A stretch of DNA of 64,000 bases from Pseudomonas sp. ACN8. GTDB taxonomy: Bacteria; Pseudomonadota; Gammaproteobacteria; Pseudomonadales; Pseudomonadaceae. The notes beneath the pieces are model-generated. The model searched no databases and had not been told where the DNA came from. It was given only the letters and a program-made list of their open reading frames with translations. The position numbers were made by a program, and so were the translations under genes. Positions 16,830 through 26,306 of this stretch are shown piece after piece; position 1 is the first letter of the stretch; every line of letters starts with the position of its first letter. The DNA lies in the NCBI RefSeq assembly GCF_002303925.1, contig NZ_MRCS01000032.1:1-64000 (forward strand), given 5' to 3'.

Positions 16830-18365
16830 ATGTCTGTAAAACGCCCAAGCAAAGCCGACTTTCTGATCGCCGCCGAAGACCACAGCTATCAGCTGAGCGA
16901 CAGTCAGATGGAATCTTTCCTCAATCTGGCTGATGAGACCCTCGGCTCCTACGACGCCATCGACAAGCTGTATGCGCAAACCATCGCGCAGCAACCGCCC
17001 GAGCGCGAGTTCAGCAAAGCGCCGGACGCCGACAATCTGCACGGTGCCTGGTATGTTAAAACCCATATTGAGGGCGCCGCCCAAGGCCCTCTGGCCGGCA
17101 AGACCGTGGTGATTAAAGACAACGTTTCCGTGGCCGGCGTACCGATGGCCAACGGGTCGCTGAGCCTGGACGGTTACATCCCCTCAGAGGATGCCACCGT
17201 GGTCAAACGACTGCTCGCCGCCGGCGCGACGGTGGTAGGCAAGTCGGTCTGCGAGGATCTGTGCTTCTCCGGCGCCAGCTTCACCGCCGCCAGTGGGCCC
17301 GTGAAAAACCCGTGGGACCTGACCCGCAATTCCGGCGGTTCCTCCAGTGGCAGCGCAGTGCTGGTTGCCCTTGAGGAGGTCGACATGGCGATTGGCGGGG
17401 ATCAGGGAGGGTCGATCCGCATGCCTTCGGCCTGGAGCGGGATCGTCGGCCACAAGCCGACCTACGGCCTGGTGCCTTACACCGGGGCTTTCCCGATCGA
17501 AAGGACCATCGATCACGTCGGCCCGATGGCCAACAGCGTGCGTGACGTGGCCGTGATGCTCGATGTCATTGCGGGGGCCGATGGTCTCGATTCCCGCCAG
17601 AAGAATCCGCCAGCCGTCGCCTGTGTGGCCACCTTGGATCAGGGCGTCGCAGGCCTGCGAGTCGGCGTGCTGCGTGAAGGTTTCGCGATTCCCGGCGTGT
17701 CCGAGGCTCAGGTGGATGCTCAGGTCAAAGCGGCGGTCGCCCAACTGGAAAGCCTAGGTGCTACGGTCGGCGAAGCCAGCGCGCCTTGGCATTCGGGCGT
17801 GGCGCTGGACATGTGGAACGTCATTGCCACCGATGGCGCGGCGTATCAGATGCTGCAAGGCAACGGCTACGGTATGAACGTGGATGGCTATTACGATCCT
17901 GACATCATGAGCTACTTCGGTGCCAAGCGTCGTGAGCACGCCGATGCGTTGTCCAGCAGTGTCCGTGCCGTGGCGTTGACCGGCCACTACAGCCTGAAAA
18001 ACCTGCACGGCGCCTACTACGCCAAGGCGCGCATGTTGGTGCCTGAGCTCACTCGCCAGTATGACGAGGCATTCAAGGAATTCGATGTGCTGGTGATGCC
18101 GACCATGCCCTTCGTGGCGACCACGCTGACCGACGCCGATGCTCCGATCGAGGAGTACGTACACAGCGCGCTGAACATGCTGACCAACACCGCGCCGTTC
18201 GACCTCACCGGACACCCGGCGACCTCGGTTCCCACAGGTCTGGCTGATGGCTTGCCGGTGGCGATCATGATCGTCGCCCCACGGTTCAAGGACGCCCTAG
18301 CCTTGCGCGTGGCTCAAGCCTACGAGCAGGCCCGCGGTCCATTCCCTAAACCGCCGCGTCGTTAA
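16830..18365 (+). CDS. Aliphatic amidase, amidase-signature family (Rhodococcus-type)
   Basis: 511 aa. It closely follows the Rhodococcus enantioselective amidase used with nitrile hydratase: VVIKDNVSVAGVPMANGS, CEDLCFSGASFTAASGPV, GGDQGGSIRMPSAWSGIVG, YGMNVDGYYDPDIMSYF. The Ser-cisSer-Lys triad falls at Lys96, Ser171 and Ser195, the numbering I recall for the Rhodococcus enzyme. It hydrolyses short-chain amides to acid plus ammonia in the cytoplasm. GGAG lies 8-9 nt before ATG 16830. It is unrelated in fold to the nitrilase-type AmiE normally paired with AmiC/AmiR, yet sits in the same regulatory setting. It probably feeds ammonia alongside urease. Confidence 0.92.
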   Translation: MSVKRPSKADFLIAAEDHSYQLSDSQMESFLNLADETLGSYDAIDKLYAQTIAQQPPEREFSKAPDADNLHGAWYVKTHIEGAAQGPLAGKTVVIKDNVSVAGVPMANGSLSLDGYIPSEDATVVKRLLAAGATVVGKSVCEDLCFSGASFTAASGPVKNPWDLTRNSGGSSSGSAVLVALEEVDMAIGGDQGGSIRMPSAWSGIVGHKPTYGLVPYTGAFPIERTIDHVGPMANSVRDVAVMLDVIAGADGLDSRQKNPPAVACVATLDQGVAGLRVGVLREGFAIPGVSEAQVDAQVKAAVAQLESLGATVGEASAPWHSGVALDMWNVIATDGAAYQMLQGNGYGMNVDGYYDPDIMSYFGAKRREHADALSSSVRAVALTGHYSLKNLHGAYYAKARMLVPELTRQYDEAFKEFDVLVMPTMPFVATTLTDADAPIEEYVHSALNMLTNTAPFDLTGHPATSVPTGLADGLPVAIMIVAPRFKDALALRVAQAYEQARGPFPKPPRR

Positions 18366-18379
18366 GGTGTCTTTGGCCG

Positions 18380-18406
18380 GGTGCTGATGACGTAAGCGTC
18401 AGCACC
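18380..18406 (+). terminator. Hairpin between amidase and ureJ
   Basis: GGTGC(TGA)TGACG-TAAG-CGTCA-GCACC, a strong stem directly after the amidase stop and 31 nt before ureJ. No long T tract follows (TTGCCCTT), so it may only partly reduce ureJ expression. Confidence 0.4.
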
Positions 18407-18436
18407 TTGCCCTTCTCAGAATCCAGGAGTGTTTTC

Positions 18437-19018
18437 ATGCGATTGACTCAATCGATACGGCTTTCTCTGGGCGCTGCCTTATGCCTGTTACCTGTGTTCG
18501 CATTTTCCCATCCGGGGCATGACGAATCAGGCCTGATAGCGGGCGTGGCGCATCCTTTGGCCGGAATGGATCACCTGTTGGCGATGTTCGCGGTCGGTCT
18601 CTGGGCCACACAACAAACCGGCAGGGCATGCTTGATGTTGCCCGCTACCTTCGTCGGCGGCATGTTACTCGGCGGCCTGTTGGGGTTCGATGGATTCGCA
18701 ATTGCTCACCTGGAAACCGGCATCGCTGCATCAGTGCTCGCCTTTGGCTTGCTGGTCGCGGTGGCTGCGCGTCCACCTGTGACGCTTGCCTTTGCCATCA
18801 CCTGCTTATTCGGACTGGCTCACGGCATCGCCCATGGCCTTGAGTTACCGGAGATGATCAGCCCTGCGGCTTACGCGATCGGTTTCGTGATCGCAACATC
18901 AGCGCTTCATGCTACCGGCTATGCACTGGCACGCTGGTTGCCGGTGAGCGCCACCGTACTGATTCGTGTGCTCGGGTTGACTTCTGCGGGGACAGGAGTC
19001 GCGTTGCTGGCAGGTTGA
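18437..19018 (+). CDS. ureJ: HupE/UreJ-family nickel permease
   Basis: 193 aa from ATG 18437, with AGGAG 7 nt upstream; the longer frame from 18407 adds residues without family support. A signal-like N-terminus (LSLGAALCLLPVFAFS) is followed by HPGHDESG and HPLAGMDHLLAMFAVGLWA, the HupE/UreJ metal-binding motif, and about six membrane segments including FGLAHGIAHGLE. Members import nickel or help its delivery to urease or hydrogenase. With no hydrogenase gene here, supply of nickel to the urease encoded 9 kb away is the likely role. Confidence 0.9.
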   Translation: MRLTQSIRLSLGAALCLLPVFAFSHPGHDESGLIAGVAHPLAGMDHLLAMFAVGLWATQQTGRACLMLPATFVGGMLLGGLLGFDGFAIAHLETGIAASVLAFGLLVAVAARPPVTLAFAITCLFGLAHGIAHGLELPEMISPAAYAIGFVIATSALHATGYALARWLPVSATVLIRVLGLTSAGTGVALLAG

Positions 19019-19113
19019 TTCCGGGGTGGAACCCAACTCGGACGCGGCCAGTGAGGTTGATGCATGCAGCCTCGCTGACCAGGTAACTTCGGTGTGTCGC
19101 CGATTGCTGTGAA

Positions 19114-20190
19114 CTATCGCTGGTTTCCCGACCAGATGGCCGGGCATCGGTCATTCCAGGGCATGGCCCGCTCCAGCAGTGTCGCCAGCTGCAGCAGTAA
19201 ATCCTTACGACCATAAGCCGCACCGAACTGCATGCCGATAGGCAATTGCCCGATCGTGCGCCAGTGGCATCGACATGGCAGGGCATCCGCTGACATTGAA
19301 GACCGCGGTGAAAGGCGAGTGAGCGAACACGCGGGCCCTCTATTCCCAGCGATCCAGTGTCTCCTGACTCGCATTGTATTGGTCGATGACGGGCTGGGCG
19401 CTGGGCAACGTCGGCGTCAGAAGCACGTCGTAGTTGCGGAACAGTCGGCCAACCTTTCGGGTCACGACATTGCGTCGAACAACTGGGTCGCGCTCAGCTC
19501 TTGCCCGAGTCGGTAAAGGGCGAGCGTGACAGGCTCCAGGGTCGATTTGTCTATGGGACGAACAGTGGCAGCGGCGATGGCGTCGATCCAGGCCGTTGTG
19601 TTGCTGGACCAGAATCGCGCATTCAATTCTACGAAAGCTCCCAGCTCAGTCCTGCATCCGCGACAACGGGAGGGACGTGGTGACCCAGCGGTTCCAGTGT
19701 CAGGCAGACACTGTTCAAGCCGGCGCTCACCGCAGGTGCTACTGGCCATTGAGGGCATGTCCCTATACGGCGACGCGAAGAGGCCCAGGCTCGCGATTCA
19801 GCAGCGACCGGCAGGATTGCGTCGGTGGTGCATTCTGGAAAGGATTCTCTACCCCAGGACCGTGCACGGCGTCGAGCCAACTTGCTGTATCCCGTACTGC
19901 ACGGCTACGCATCCCGTGTACGGCGAGCCCCGCCTAGACCTCGTCTACATCCGGCCCCATAGGTAAACGCCCGCAGCTTGGCTTCAGGCCAAACAACGCG
20001 CAGGAAGCGGCGAGCACTCGGATTGAGCCGCCGCCATCGGTCGCATGAGCGATCGGCACCATGCCAACGGCTACAGCGGCCTACGAGCCTCCTCTGGATC
20101 CGCCGGCGCTAAGGGTCAGGTCCCAAGGATTGCGAGTGGAGCCGTGTACACGGTTTTCTGGGGAGTCCACCGATGACCTTTTTTCCATCT
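19114..20190 (-). pseudogene. Decayed amidase-signature gene (6-aminohexanoate-cyclic-dimer hydrolase-like)
   Basis: Pieces of one amidase can be read in order on the minus strand. Near 20170-19930 are ENRVHGSTRNPWDLT, AGGSRGGS, HATDGGGSIRV and GRLPMGPDVDEV followed by a TAG where Trp is expected. Near 19560-19470 is WIDAIAAATVRP...LEPVTLALYRLGQELSA. Near 19450-19340 is RKVGRLFRNYDVLLTPTLPS. At 19260-19130 is GQLPIGMQFGAAYGRKDLLL. The pieces lie in different frames with stops between, and the region N-terminal to ENRV is missing. It is a second amidase, unlike the intact one, now inactive. Confidence 0.8.
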
Positions 20191-20425
20191 CACAACCGGT
20201 CGCTACTGAAACGCATGAGCGGTCTGATTTCCCTCAATAAGCGATGAGGCAACTGAACATTGCGCTTGGCAAGTGTGCCAACCAATCCCGATTAGGGGAA
20301 CGGGAGATGATGCGTCAGCGCTTCACGACGCGGATCGATCAGCGTTAGTCGGTGTACTGCCGGTGAAACGAGGGTCGCCATTGACGAAGCATTCGAGGAA
20401 ACAGAAAACTCAATTGTTCCAAATT

Positions 20426-20806
20426 ATGGATGATCTCGGAAATGAATCATATTTCGACGATTTGTGTAGCGGCGTTCCCGCCGAATTCAATCTAGATGAT
20501 GTCGGCGACACTACGCACTTTTATGGCGAAGATGACGCGATGGAGGTGAACTTCTACGAAGGTCTGTGGGACCAGTTCGTTGAGGATGTGCAGTACACGC
20601 ACCGTTTCTTCAACGCAAATGCCGGAGAATTTCTCGACTCGGTTTTCTCTTTGTTGGTCACCGATAACGAAGACCTTAAGCCTGAAGCCATCCGGACCGT
20701 GGTCAATGGCGACTTGATGTACCGTGCGCGTCTTGCTAAAGGCTTCAGCGAAGCAGAGGAGATAATCAATGATCCCGCTGGCCAATTGCAAGCAGTCAAA
20801 GAATGA
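20426..20806 (+). pseudogene. N-terminal part of a HEPN/RES-domain protein (5' fragment of a split gene)
   Basis: 126 aa from ATG 20426; the start is uncertain because the frame runs open further upstream. The segment FYEGLWDQFVEDVQYTHRFF-NANAGEFLDSVFSLL resembles the helical domain that precedes RES domains in HEPN-RES proteins, and the end LMYRARLAKGFSEAEEIINDP is the first strand and helix of a RES domain, including the Arg expected in the NAD site. The frame then stops at TGA 20804-20806, inside the domain, overlapping the next ATG by 4 nt. In the family the RES domain is continuous, so this looks like a frameshifted single gene. Confidence 0.6.
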
Positions 20807-21447
20807 CGCCGAACGGTATCTCCGCCTTGTACTGCGCGCTGGAGCGAGAGACCTGTCTGAGCGAAATCCGCTCCATCACCGGGGATCATGTGGTGAGCGC
20901 AGCGCTGACTCCAGTCGTCGAACTGAAGCTCCTTGACCTTACAGTCCTAGACCAGGTTGACCCCCCGGATCTGTCGCTTCTGGATGTGGGGTTTCGTGAG
21001 GCACTACACCGCAAGGTATTCCTGGGCTCACTTGTCAAAAAAATGTCCAGGCCAAAGGCTCGTAATGATGAGCTGAGCTACCTGTCGACCCAGGTGGTGT
21101 TCGAGTACCTAAGGCTGCGCTTTGGCAAGCAGGTCGACGGTCTGGTCGTCCCATCCGTGCAGACGGGCGAAGCGGGTACCAACGTAGTCTTGTTCCCCGA
21201 GGCCAGCCGCCTTGCCTATGTACCGCCGCCGGAGGCCGATGCTGAAAGACTTGGCGACGAAAAGCTCCCCGTTGTGGTTGAGGTTGAATTGGACAATTCG
21301 TCAAAGCCACCTACCAAGGTAGTTGTTGTGCATGACTCCATTCGGTATCACAAGGTAACGGCGATTGAGACCCAGGCCCGCGAGTATCGGCATATCTACG
21401 ATATGTTCATGAGCGACGAGACGCGCAAGCGGCTGAACTTGGACTAG
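20803..21447 (+). CDS. RES-domain protein (C-terminal part of the split HEPN/RES gene)
   Basis: 214 aa. MTPNGISALYCALERETCLSEIR matches the RES core (RMNPxGIxxLYxAxxxxTAxxEVR), with the Tyr and Glu of the predicted active site, and VVSAALTPVVELKLLDLTVL follows. RES proteins are NAD+ phosphorylases or glycohydrolases that act as toxins or abortive-infection effectors. Reading upstream in this same frame gives PIASSQR before MTPNGIS, which better fits the family than the residues of the preceding frame, so a 1-nt shift near 20780-20800 is likely. No Xre-type antitoxin gene is next to it. Whether the two parts work together by coupled translation is open. Confidence 0.65.
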   Translation: MTPNGISALYCALERETCLSEIRSITGDHVVSAALTPVVELKLLDLTVLDQVDPPDLSLLDVGFREALHRKVFLGSLVKKMSRPKARNDELSYLSTQVVFEYLRLRFGKQVDGLVVPSVQTGEAGTNVVLFPEASRLAYVPPPEADAERLGDEKLPVVVEVELDNSSKPPTKVVVVHDSIRYHKVTAIETQAREYRHIYDMFMSDETRKRLNLD

Positions 21448-21528
21448 GAAGCAGGGCTTCTCTGCAGAGGCACTGGTGTTTGACGCTGGTGCGAATGAGG
21501 CATCAAAGTAATACTTTTAGGGGATGGT

Positions 21529-21999
21529 ATGACTGAGCGTGAATTGATTTATCGACACGAGAAAGGTGCGCCTTGGGACAAAACCCAGGGCGCTGCACTT
21601 AAACTGCCCTTAGACGATGATGACAGAGCGTTGGCAGTAAAATTCATTTATTGGCCCAACGGGCGATCCGACAGCACTGCAATGGACTCTGGTGGTTTGG
21701 TTTTTGAGATATGTGAATGGTGCAAGATCTTGTCGCCTGAAGGCGAGGTGCACTGGAATGTCAGGTTTAGAAGAGCAGTCGCGGTCGCTGGCACTGTCAG
21801 CGCGTTATTTAAAGATCATGATGTAGCTCTAGCAGGTGGAATTAGACAGCTCTTCGGTCGGGGGACGATCATCGAAGTCGAAGGCTTTGCCGCAGAAACA
21901 GAAGGCAAGCCCTACCTCTCGATCACGGGTGGCAAGGGAGCAATGGCGCGGTTTTATGGCGTAGATCCTGCTTCAATAACGGTCACCCTGCAGCAGTAG
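21529..21999 (+). CDS. Hypothetical protein
   Basis: 156 aa from ATG 21529 after AGGGGATGGT. I do not recognise the family. It has no signal peptide and no membrane segment. It appears soluble and beta-rich, with DDDDRALAVKFIYWPNGR, CEWCKILSPEGEVHW and a Gly/Ala-containing end (YLSITGGKGAMARFYG). Base composition is lower in GC than the housekeeping genes nearby. It lies between the RES gene and the convergent ssp-like operon, in a region rich in accessory genes; a defence-linked or toxin-antidote role is only a guess from position. Confidence 0.6.
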   Translation: MTERELIYRHEKGAPWDKTQGAALKLPLDDDDRALAVKFIYWPNGRSDSTAMDSGGLVFEICEWCKILSPEGEVHWNVRFRRAVAVAGTVSALFKDHDVALAGGIRQLFGRGTIIEVEGFAAETEGKPYLSITGGKGAMARFYGVDPASITVTLQQ

Positions 22000-22159
22000 C
22001 TAATAGAAGCGAGCTGGATTTTAGAGATTTCAGGGTGACTGCTGCAGTTGGGGCATTCAACCTGTGTTTCATTTGATTGGAGAGGTTCCTCAACTGCTGC
22101 TGGCTCTAAAGGACCGCAGCAGTTTCAGAAACGACGCTTAAAGCAGGACTTACCCCTTT

Positions 22160-22999
22160 TCATTTATGGCAAATGGCGCAACCACCATCAGATTCATCAA
22201 CGCCATAGATGTCATCGATTTCTAGGTTGTCTTCCCAAGGGCGAAGAGGGTTACGCGGTCGGTTAAGCTTGGCTCTCCGGCGTCGGGCATCATATTCTCT
22301 AAAAATCATCTCCACCCGTTCAGGTTGTTCCAGGTCAGAGAGTGGCTCGCCTTTGGTCCAAGTGAAGGGAGAGCCATTTTCCAGAGCGGTTTTCTCCAAG
22401 GACTTGGCTTCTTCAAAGGCCGCCGGATGGCGCTCGCGCAAGCGGACCCATTCGATTTTTTGTTGGAAAAAGCAGAAAGTGCAGCCACTTCGACTGCGCC
22501 ATTCGTAGTACTTGGGGAGGCCGACGCCCGAGGACTCCAATATCTCCAGAACGCCTGCTTTGTCGATACCGTCATCGCGAAATGGCAGCAGGACTTTCAA
22601 ATTCTTGTGTTTCGATGCATACCCTTCCCGATAATCTTCATCCGCTCGGATCGCGACGTACGAAAAGACTTTCTCGCCGGCGGCCAGCATCGGCCGCGTC
22701 CATTCTTCAAATGGAGCCAGCTTCAGCTGGCGAGTACACCAGCGTGTCTGGGCCGAAGGCAGAAAGTTCTTGTACTCGCGCAGCCAGAACCGGAAGTCCC
22801 TTCTTGGATTTAGTCGGAGGATGGGCTTCCCCATAAATCCCTCGAGTCGGCCCAGAAAATCGTGGACTTCCGGTAGCTCCTCCCCGGTGTCGGTGAAGAA
22901 GTATTCAATGTCCAATTCGGGGCGCGTTTGCTGGATGTACACTGCCAAGGCAGCACTATCTCGACCGCCTGACAGTCCTAGCAGATGCCGTTCACGCAT
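22160..22999 (-). CDS. SspD/DndC-like PAPS-reductase-family ATP pyrophosphatase
   Basis: 279 aa from ATG 22999, which overlaps the upstream stop by 8 nt and has GGGAG 9 nt before it; a start at 23038 is also open. Residues 10-15 are the PP-loop SGGRDS. Cys88 (RWCTRQ), Cys173 and Cys176 (SGCTFCFFQ) and a C-terminal CAICHK (Cys274, Cys277) could hold an iron-sulfur cluster or zinc. DndC and SspD proteins of this family activate the DNA backbone with ATP during sulfur insertion. Together with the two upstream genes the order is DUF4007 protein, large ATPase, PP-loop protein, as in SspB-SspC-SspD systems as I know them. Confidence 0.75.
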   Translation of the reverse strand: MRERHLLGLSGGRDSAALAVYIQQTRPELDIEYFFTDTGEELPEVHDFLGRLEGFMGKPILRLNPRRDFRFWLREYKNFLPSAQTRWCTRQLKLAPFEEWTRPMLAAGEKVFSYVAIRADEDYREGYASKHKNLKVLLPFRDDGIDKAGVLEILESSGVGLPKYYEWRSRSGCTFCFFQQKIEWVRLRERHPAAFEEAKSLEKTALENGSPFTWTKGEPLSDLEQPERVEMIFREYDARRRRAKLNRPRNPLRPWEDNLEIDDIYGVDESDGGCAICHK

Positions 23000-25900
23000 G
23001 TTCAGTTTCTCCCTTCTGAACGAGCTCTTGGCTTGCATGGGCGAGGGCGGCCAACAGCAAATCCCCTTGCAGGCCTGAGCTTTTTAGCAGGTCTACAATC
23101 TTGCCGGCAGCGCCTTGAACCGCCGCTTGATCTCGACTCGCCACCTCGAAGTCTCGAGTTAGCAGTTTAGAGTCGCCACTTGAGCTGATCACCACTGAAA
23201 AAACCTCTCGACCTGGGCGGCGGCCCTCCACGGCGAGCAGTGATTCGGTTCTGCGAAAACCCAGCGCAAGTTCTGCGAGGTTGATCGTCGCCATCTGCAC
23301 ATCGAGGTCCGACCATTCGGTCGGAGGCTTACTTTGGGCCAGGCTGAGAACTCCCTCGGCGCCCTTAAGTGAGCCGTCGCGCTCTGAAAGGCGCGCTGCG
23401 AAGCTGCGCAGTCGGAGTTCTCCCGAGCCTTTACTCACCGTTGCCGCGCGTTCTCTGAGATCCGGATCGTCGTCACCTTGAGCGTCGATGGCTTGTGCGA
23501 GTCGTCTGTCTAACCGGCGAACCATGTGTTCGTAAGCGTCACGTAACTCCTGTAGCGGACCGGACAAACTGTCGGCGAGTTCGGTTGGGGACGCCTTCAA
23601 CGCTTCGGGCAAATCCATGAACAGCAAACGGTGAGGGTCTGATGCCTTGAGTAGAACATCACGGATGGCGCGGGTTTCCGCGCCGAGCTCCTGAGTTCTG
23701 CGTGACCAGTTGGGCACGGAGAAGACCAAGGCGACAAGTGCCTTTGCAACCTCCAGCGGCGTGGCGCTAGCTGGCTTGAACCCAAAGGATTCCGCCACGG
23801 CAGCGATTGCTTTCAAAGCGCGTTTTCGCTCACCTGTCTCTTGCACCCAGCGCAATGAGAAGCGGTTGGGGTCTTGAAGCATTTCATCGACATCAACATC
23901 GGTGATTTTTGGTTCGAAGACGCCATCGCGATAGACCGCCACCGTATCAGCATGACACAGCAGGAAGGCGAGGGCGAAGACCGGCAACAGTCCGCCTTTC
24001 ACTCCATAAGGTTGAGCACCCCATAATACATACAGATCTTTTACCCGCACTGGTTCAGTACGTTTCCCTGAGACCAGTTTTAATGCGGCGTCCCACATGG
24101 GGTGAAGGTTGCGCGTATCTTGTGGCTTGGGCGCGCGAATAGCCCAGCTGCCATCGGGACTTTTTACATGAAGGTGCGTCGATGAAAGCAGCGTTTCATA
24201 AAGTCCACGCTCCGCCGGAAAACCTTCAATTTCGAGATGTTCATGGGCTGTGCCGCTGACCATGCGGTGCATCAGATCCCGACGGGCTTTAACACTATTG
24301 GCTGAAGGCGCATCACGGTTTACCAGTTCGCTCCACACCTTGGGAGCATCCGGGTAGATGCGCTCAGCAAGTTCTGAAGCCATTGATGACAAGCTTGGAA
24401 TGCGTTTAAAGCCTTCTCCCGTTAGCCATTCAGCATTCAGCAGTGACGCCCTTAGCGCTTCTTCAAGGGCGCCTTTAATTGAGGATAAGCGCGCTGCCAC
24501 TTCTCGGCGTGCGACCGTGTCTCCCTCAAGCTCTGGACTTCCTTCAAAGACGAGTCGAAGTGACAGGAGTTCTGACCCCAAGTCCGATATGAGCTCGTGA
24601 TTGGCAGGAACCCCAAGTATCAAAGGAGTGGTAGCGGAAGAGGGCAGTGCACCCAGCGCGCGCTTGGCTTCCTCGGCGGTGACATTGCGCTCCGGCAAAA
24701 CCAGAGCCAAGCGCCCGAACTCACCACTCTCTGGTTGGTAGTCGCGGGTTAGCCGGCCTGCGTCCTGCAAGGAAAGCATCGACACACCCAACCAGCGGAA
24801 TGAACCGGAATCGGCGTAATGACGCTTGGCGATGACCGGAGTTAGATTCGCGAGCGCGGTCAGTGTTTTCATGTCCGCTGAGACGAAGGTTGCGCGAGCT
24901 TTTGATATCGCTTGGTCGATATCGAAATCGCTGCCTTCGAAAATGGTCCATGCTCCGACATGCTTGCGGAATAAGGCCACCCTCCACGCAGCCAATCGCT
25001 CGAGGGATTCGGCGAGCGCTCCACGGCCAATGTCTGTGGTTATCGTGTTCAGCACCTCATGTTCCGCAGCCAGTCCCGATGCGCTGCGGAACATGTCAAT
25101 GAGAGCGAGGCTCTTCGCCAACGAGATCTCTGAGGTGGCTGCGCCTTTTACTGACGCGCGATCCACTGCCTCGACCGCTTGAGCCCAGCGATGGCCATCA
25201 GGGGAAGCCAAAATGGCTTGCTCCAGATTGGCTCGTAAGTAGTCCCAGAAGCGGTCGGGTCCATAGGAGGTAACCCCGTCCCAGTTCTGAAGAAAGTCTT
25301 GGAATCCATACGGTTCAAGCGAAGTCAAAAATCCGAATACGCTTCGTTCGTTCTGCCCGAACTGGCGTCGTGAGGCCGGGCCAAGCAAGGCGGCTGTTAT
25401 GGGATGCAAAGGCCAGCATTTGTCGAGCAATTCGCCCATGGCCGCGCCCACCGATGGGCGTCGACCCGATATGGCTACGCCGATTGCCTCGCTCAGTGGC
25501 CTGGTATCAGGGTGTTGTTGTTTACAGTCAATCGCTCGGCCGATTAGCTCAACGACTTCGTCGCCCGTGGCGACGAAAGATACGTCCGAAAAGCGCCCCT
25601 GTACCTTGGCCCACTCCTCGCGAGCCTCAATGCCGAGTCGGGAGGCATACTGGCGAAAGGCTTGATGCAGGATACCCAGCACCACGAGTTTGCCACTGCA
25701 GCGTGCTGCCACTTCGGCGAGATCCTGGAAGAAATGGACATCGTCGCCACCGGCAGCCGAGGCTTCCAGAAGCTTACCCATTTCATCTACCACGACCAGC
25801 ACACCACCACGCTCTGGCCGTTCGGCCTCGGCAGCCAAATCAGCGATCAACGAGTCAACGCTGTCGCTGCTTGTGCGATCGGTGTTCAGCGCTTTACCCA

Positions 25901-26306
25901 AGGCTTTGGATAGTTCGCCGCGAATGCCGACCCGGCGACCCACAACGGGTACGACCAACCACTCTCCTTGGTCCTCGGGGAACGCTTCTTGAAAATGGGG
26001 GATGTTGGCAAGTAAGGCGCGAGGCGCCTCTCTAAGGGAAGCCTCAGGAGAAAGGGCGGCTGCTAACACGAGCGCCAGAGAGGATTTGCCCCCTCCGTAA
26101 GGCCCGGTCCATGTGAACGCGCGTTGGTTGCTGCCAGCAATCTGACGCGCCATTACCGAAATGGCCTCGCGCGATGTGGCGGTCAGTACATAACCGTCCA
26201 ATGCATCCTGGCGACCAAGGTCCGAGTCGAGACGTACGGAGCGCTGATAATGCCTGACGATTTTAACCGCACCATCGCTCTCTTCAAGGGTAAAACCGTT
26301 AGGCAT
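22992..26306 (-). CDS. SspC-like large P-loop ATPase
   Basis: 1104 aa. Walker A GPYGGGKSS lies at residues 68-76 and Walker B VLVVVDE at about 169-175, in an AAA+-like N-terminal third. The remaining 700 residues have no motif I can name; they are helical and charged. It sits between the DUF4007 gene (8-nt overlap) and the PP-loop gene (8-nt overlap), so all three are translationally coupled. In ssp operons the middle gene is an ATPase needed for single-strand phosphorothioation; I infer the same role. BREX BrxC-type ATPases are an alternative, but no pglZ, brxL or methylase is near. Confidence 0.7.
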   Translation of the reverse strand: MPNGFTLEESDGAVKIVRHYQRSVRLDSDLGRQDALDGYVLTATSREAISVMARQIAGSNQRAFTWTGPYGGGKSSLALVLAAALSPEASLREAPRALLANIPHFQEAFPEDQGEWLVVPVVGRRVGIRGELSKALGKALNTDRTSSDSVDSLIADLAAEAERPERGGVLVVVDEMGKLLEASAAGGDDVHFFQDLAEVAARCSGKLVVLGILHQAFRQYASRLGIEAREEWAKVQGRFSDVSFVATGDEVVELIGRAIDCKQQHPDTRPLSEAIGVAISGRRPSVGAAMGELLDKCWPLHPITAALLGPASRRQFGQNERSVFGFLTSLEPYGFQDFLQNWDGVTSYGPDRFWDYLRANLEQAILASPDGHRWAQAVEAVDRASVKGAATSEISLAKSLALIDMFRSASGLAAEHEVLNTITTDIGRGALAESLERLAAWRVALFRKHVGAWTIFEGSDFDIDQAISKARATFVSADMKTLTALANLTPVIAKRHYADSGSFRWLGVSMLSLQDAGRLTRDYQPESGEFGRLALVLPERNVTAEEAKRALGALPSSATTPLILGVPANHELISDLGSELLSLRLVFEGSPELEGDTVARREVAARLSSIKGALEEALRASLLNAEWLTGEGFKRIPSLSSMASELAERIYPDAPKVWSELVNRDAPSANSVKARRDLMHRMVSGTAHEHLEIEGFPAERGLYETLLSSTHLHVKSPDGSWAIRAPKPQDTRNLHPMWDAALKLVSGKRTEPVRVKDLYVLWGAQPYGVKGGLLPVFALAFLLCHADTVAVYRDGVFEPKITDVDVDEMLQDPNRFSLRWVQETGERKRALKAIAAVAESFGFKPASATPLEVAKALVALVFSVPNWSRRTQELGAETRAIRDVLLKASDPHRLLFMDLPEALKASPTELADSLSGPLQELRDAYEHMVRRLDRRLAQAIDAQGDDDPDLRERAATVSKGSGELRLRSFAARLSERDGSLKGAEGVLSLAQSKPPTEWSDLDVQMATINLAELALGFRRTESLLAVEGRRPGREVFSVVISSSGDSKLLTRDFEVASRDQAAVQGAAGKIVDLLKSSGLQGDLLLAALAHASQELVQKGETEHA

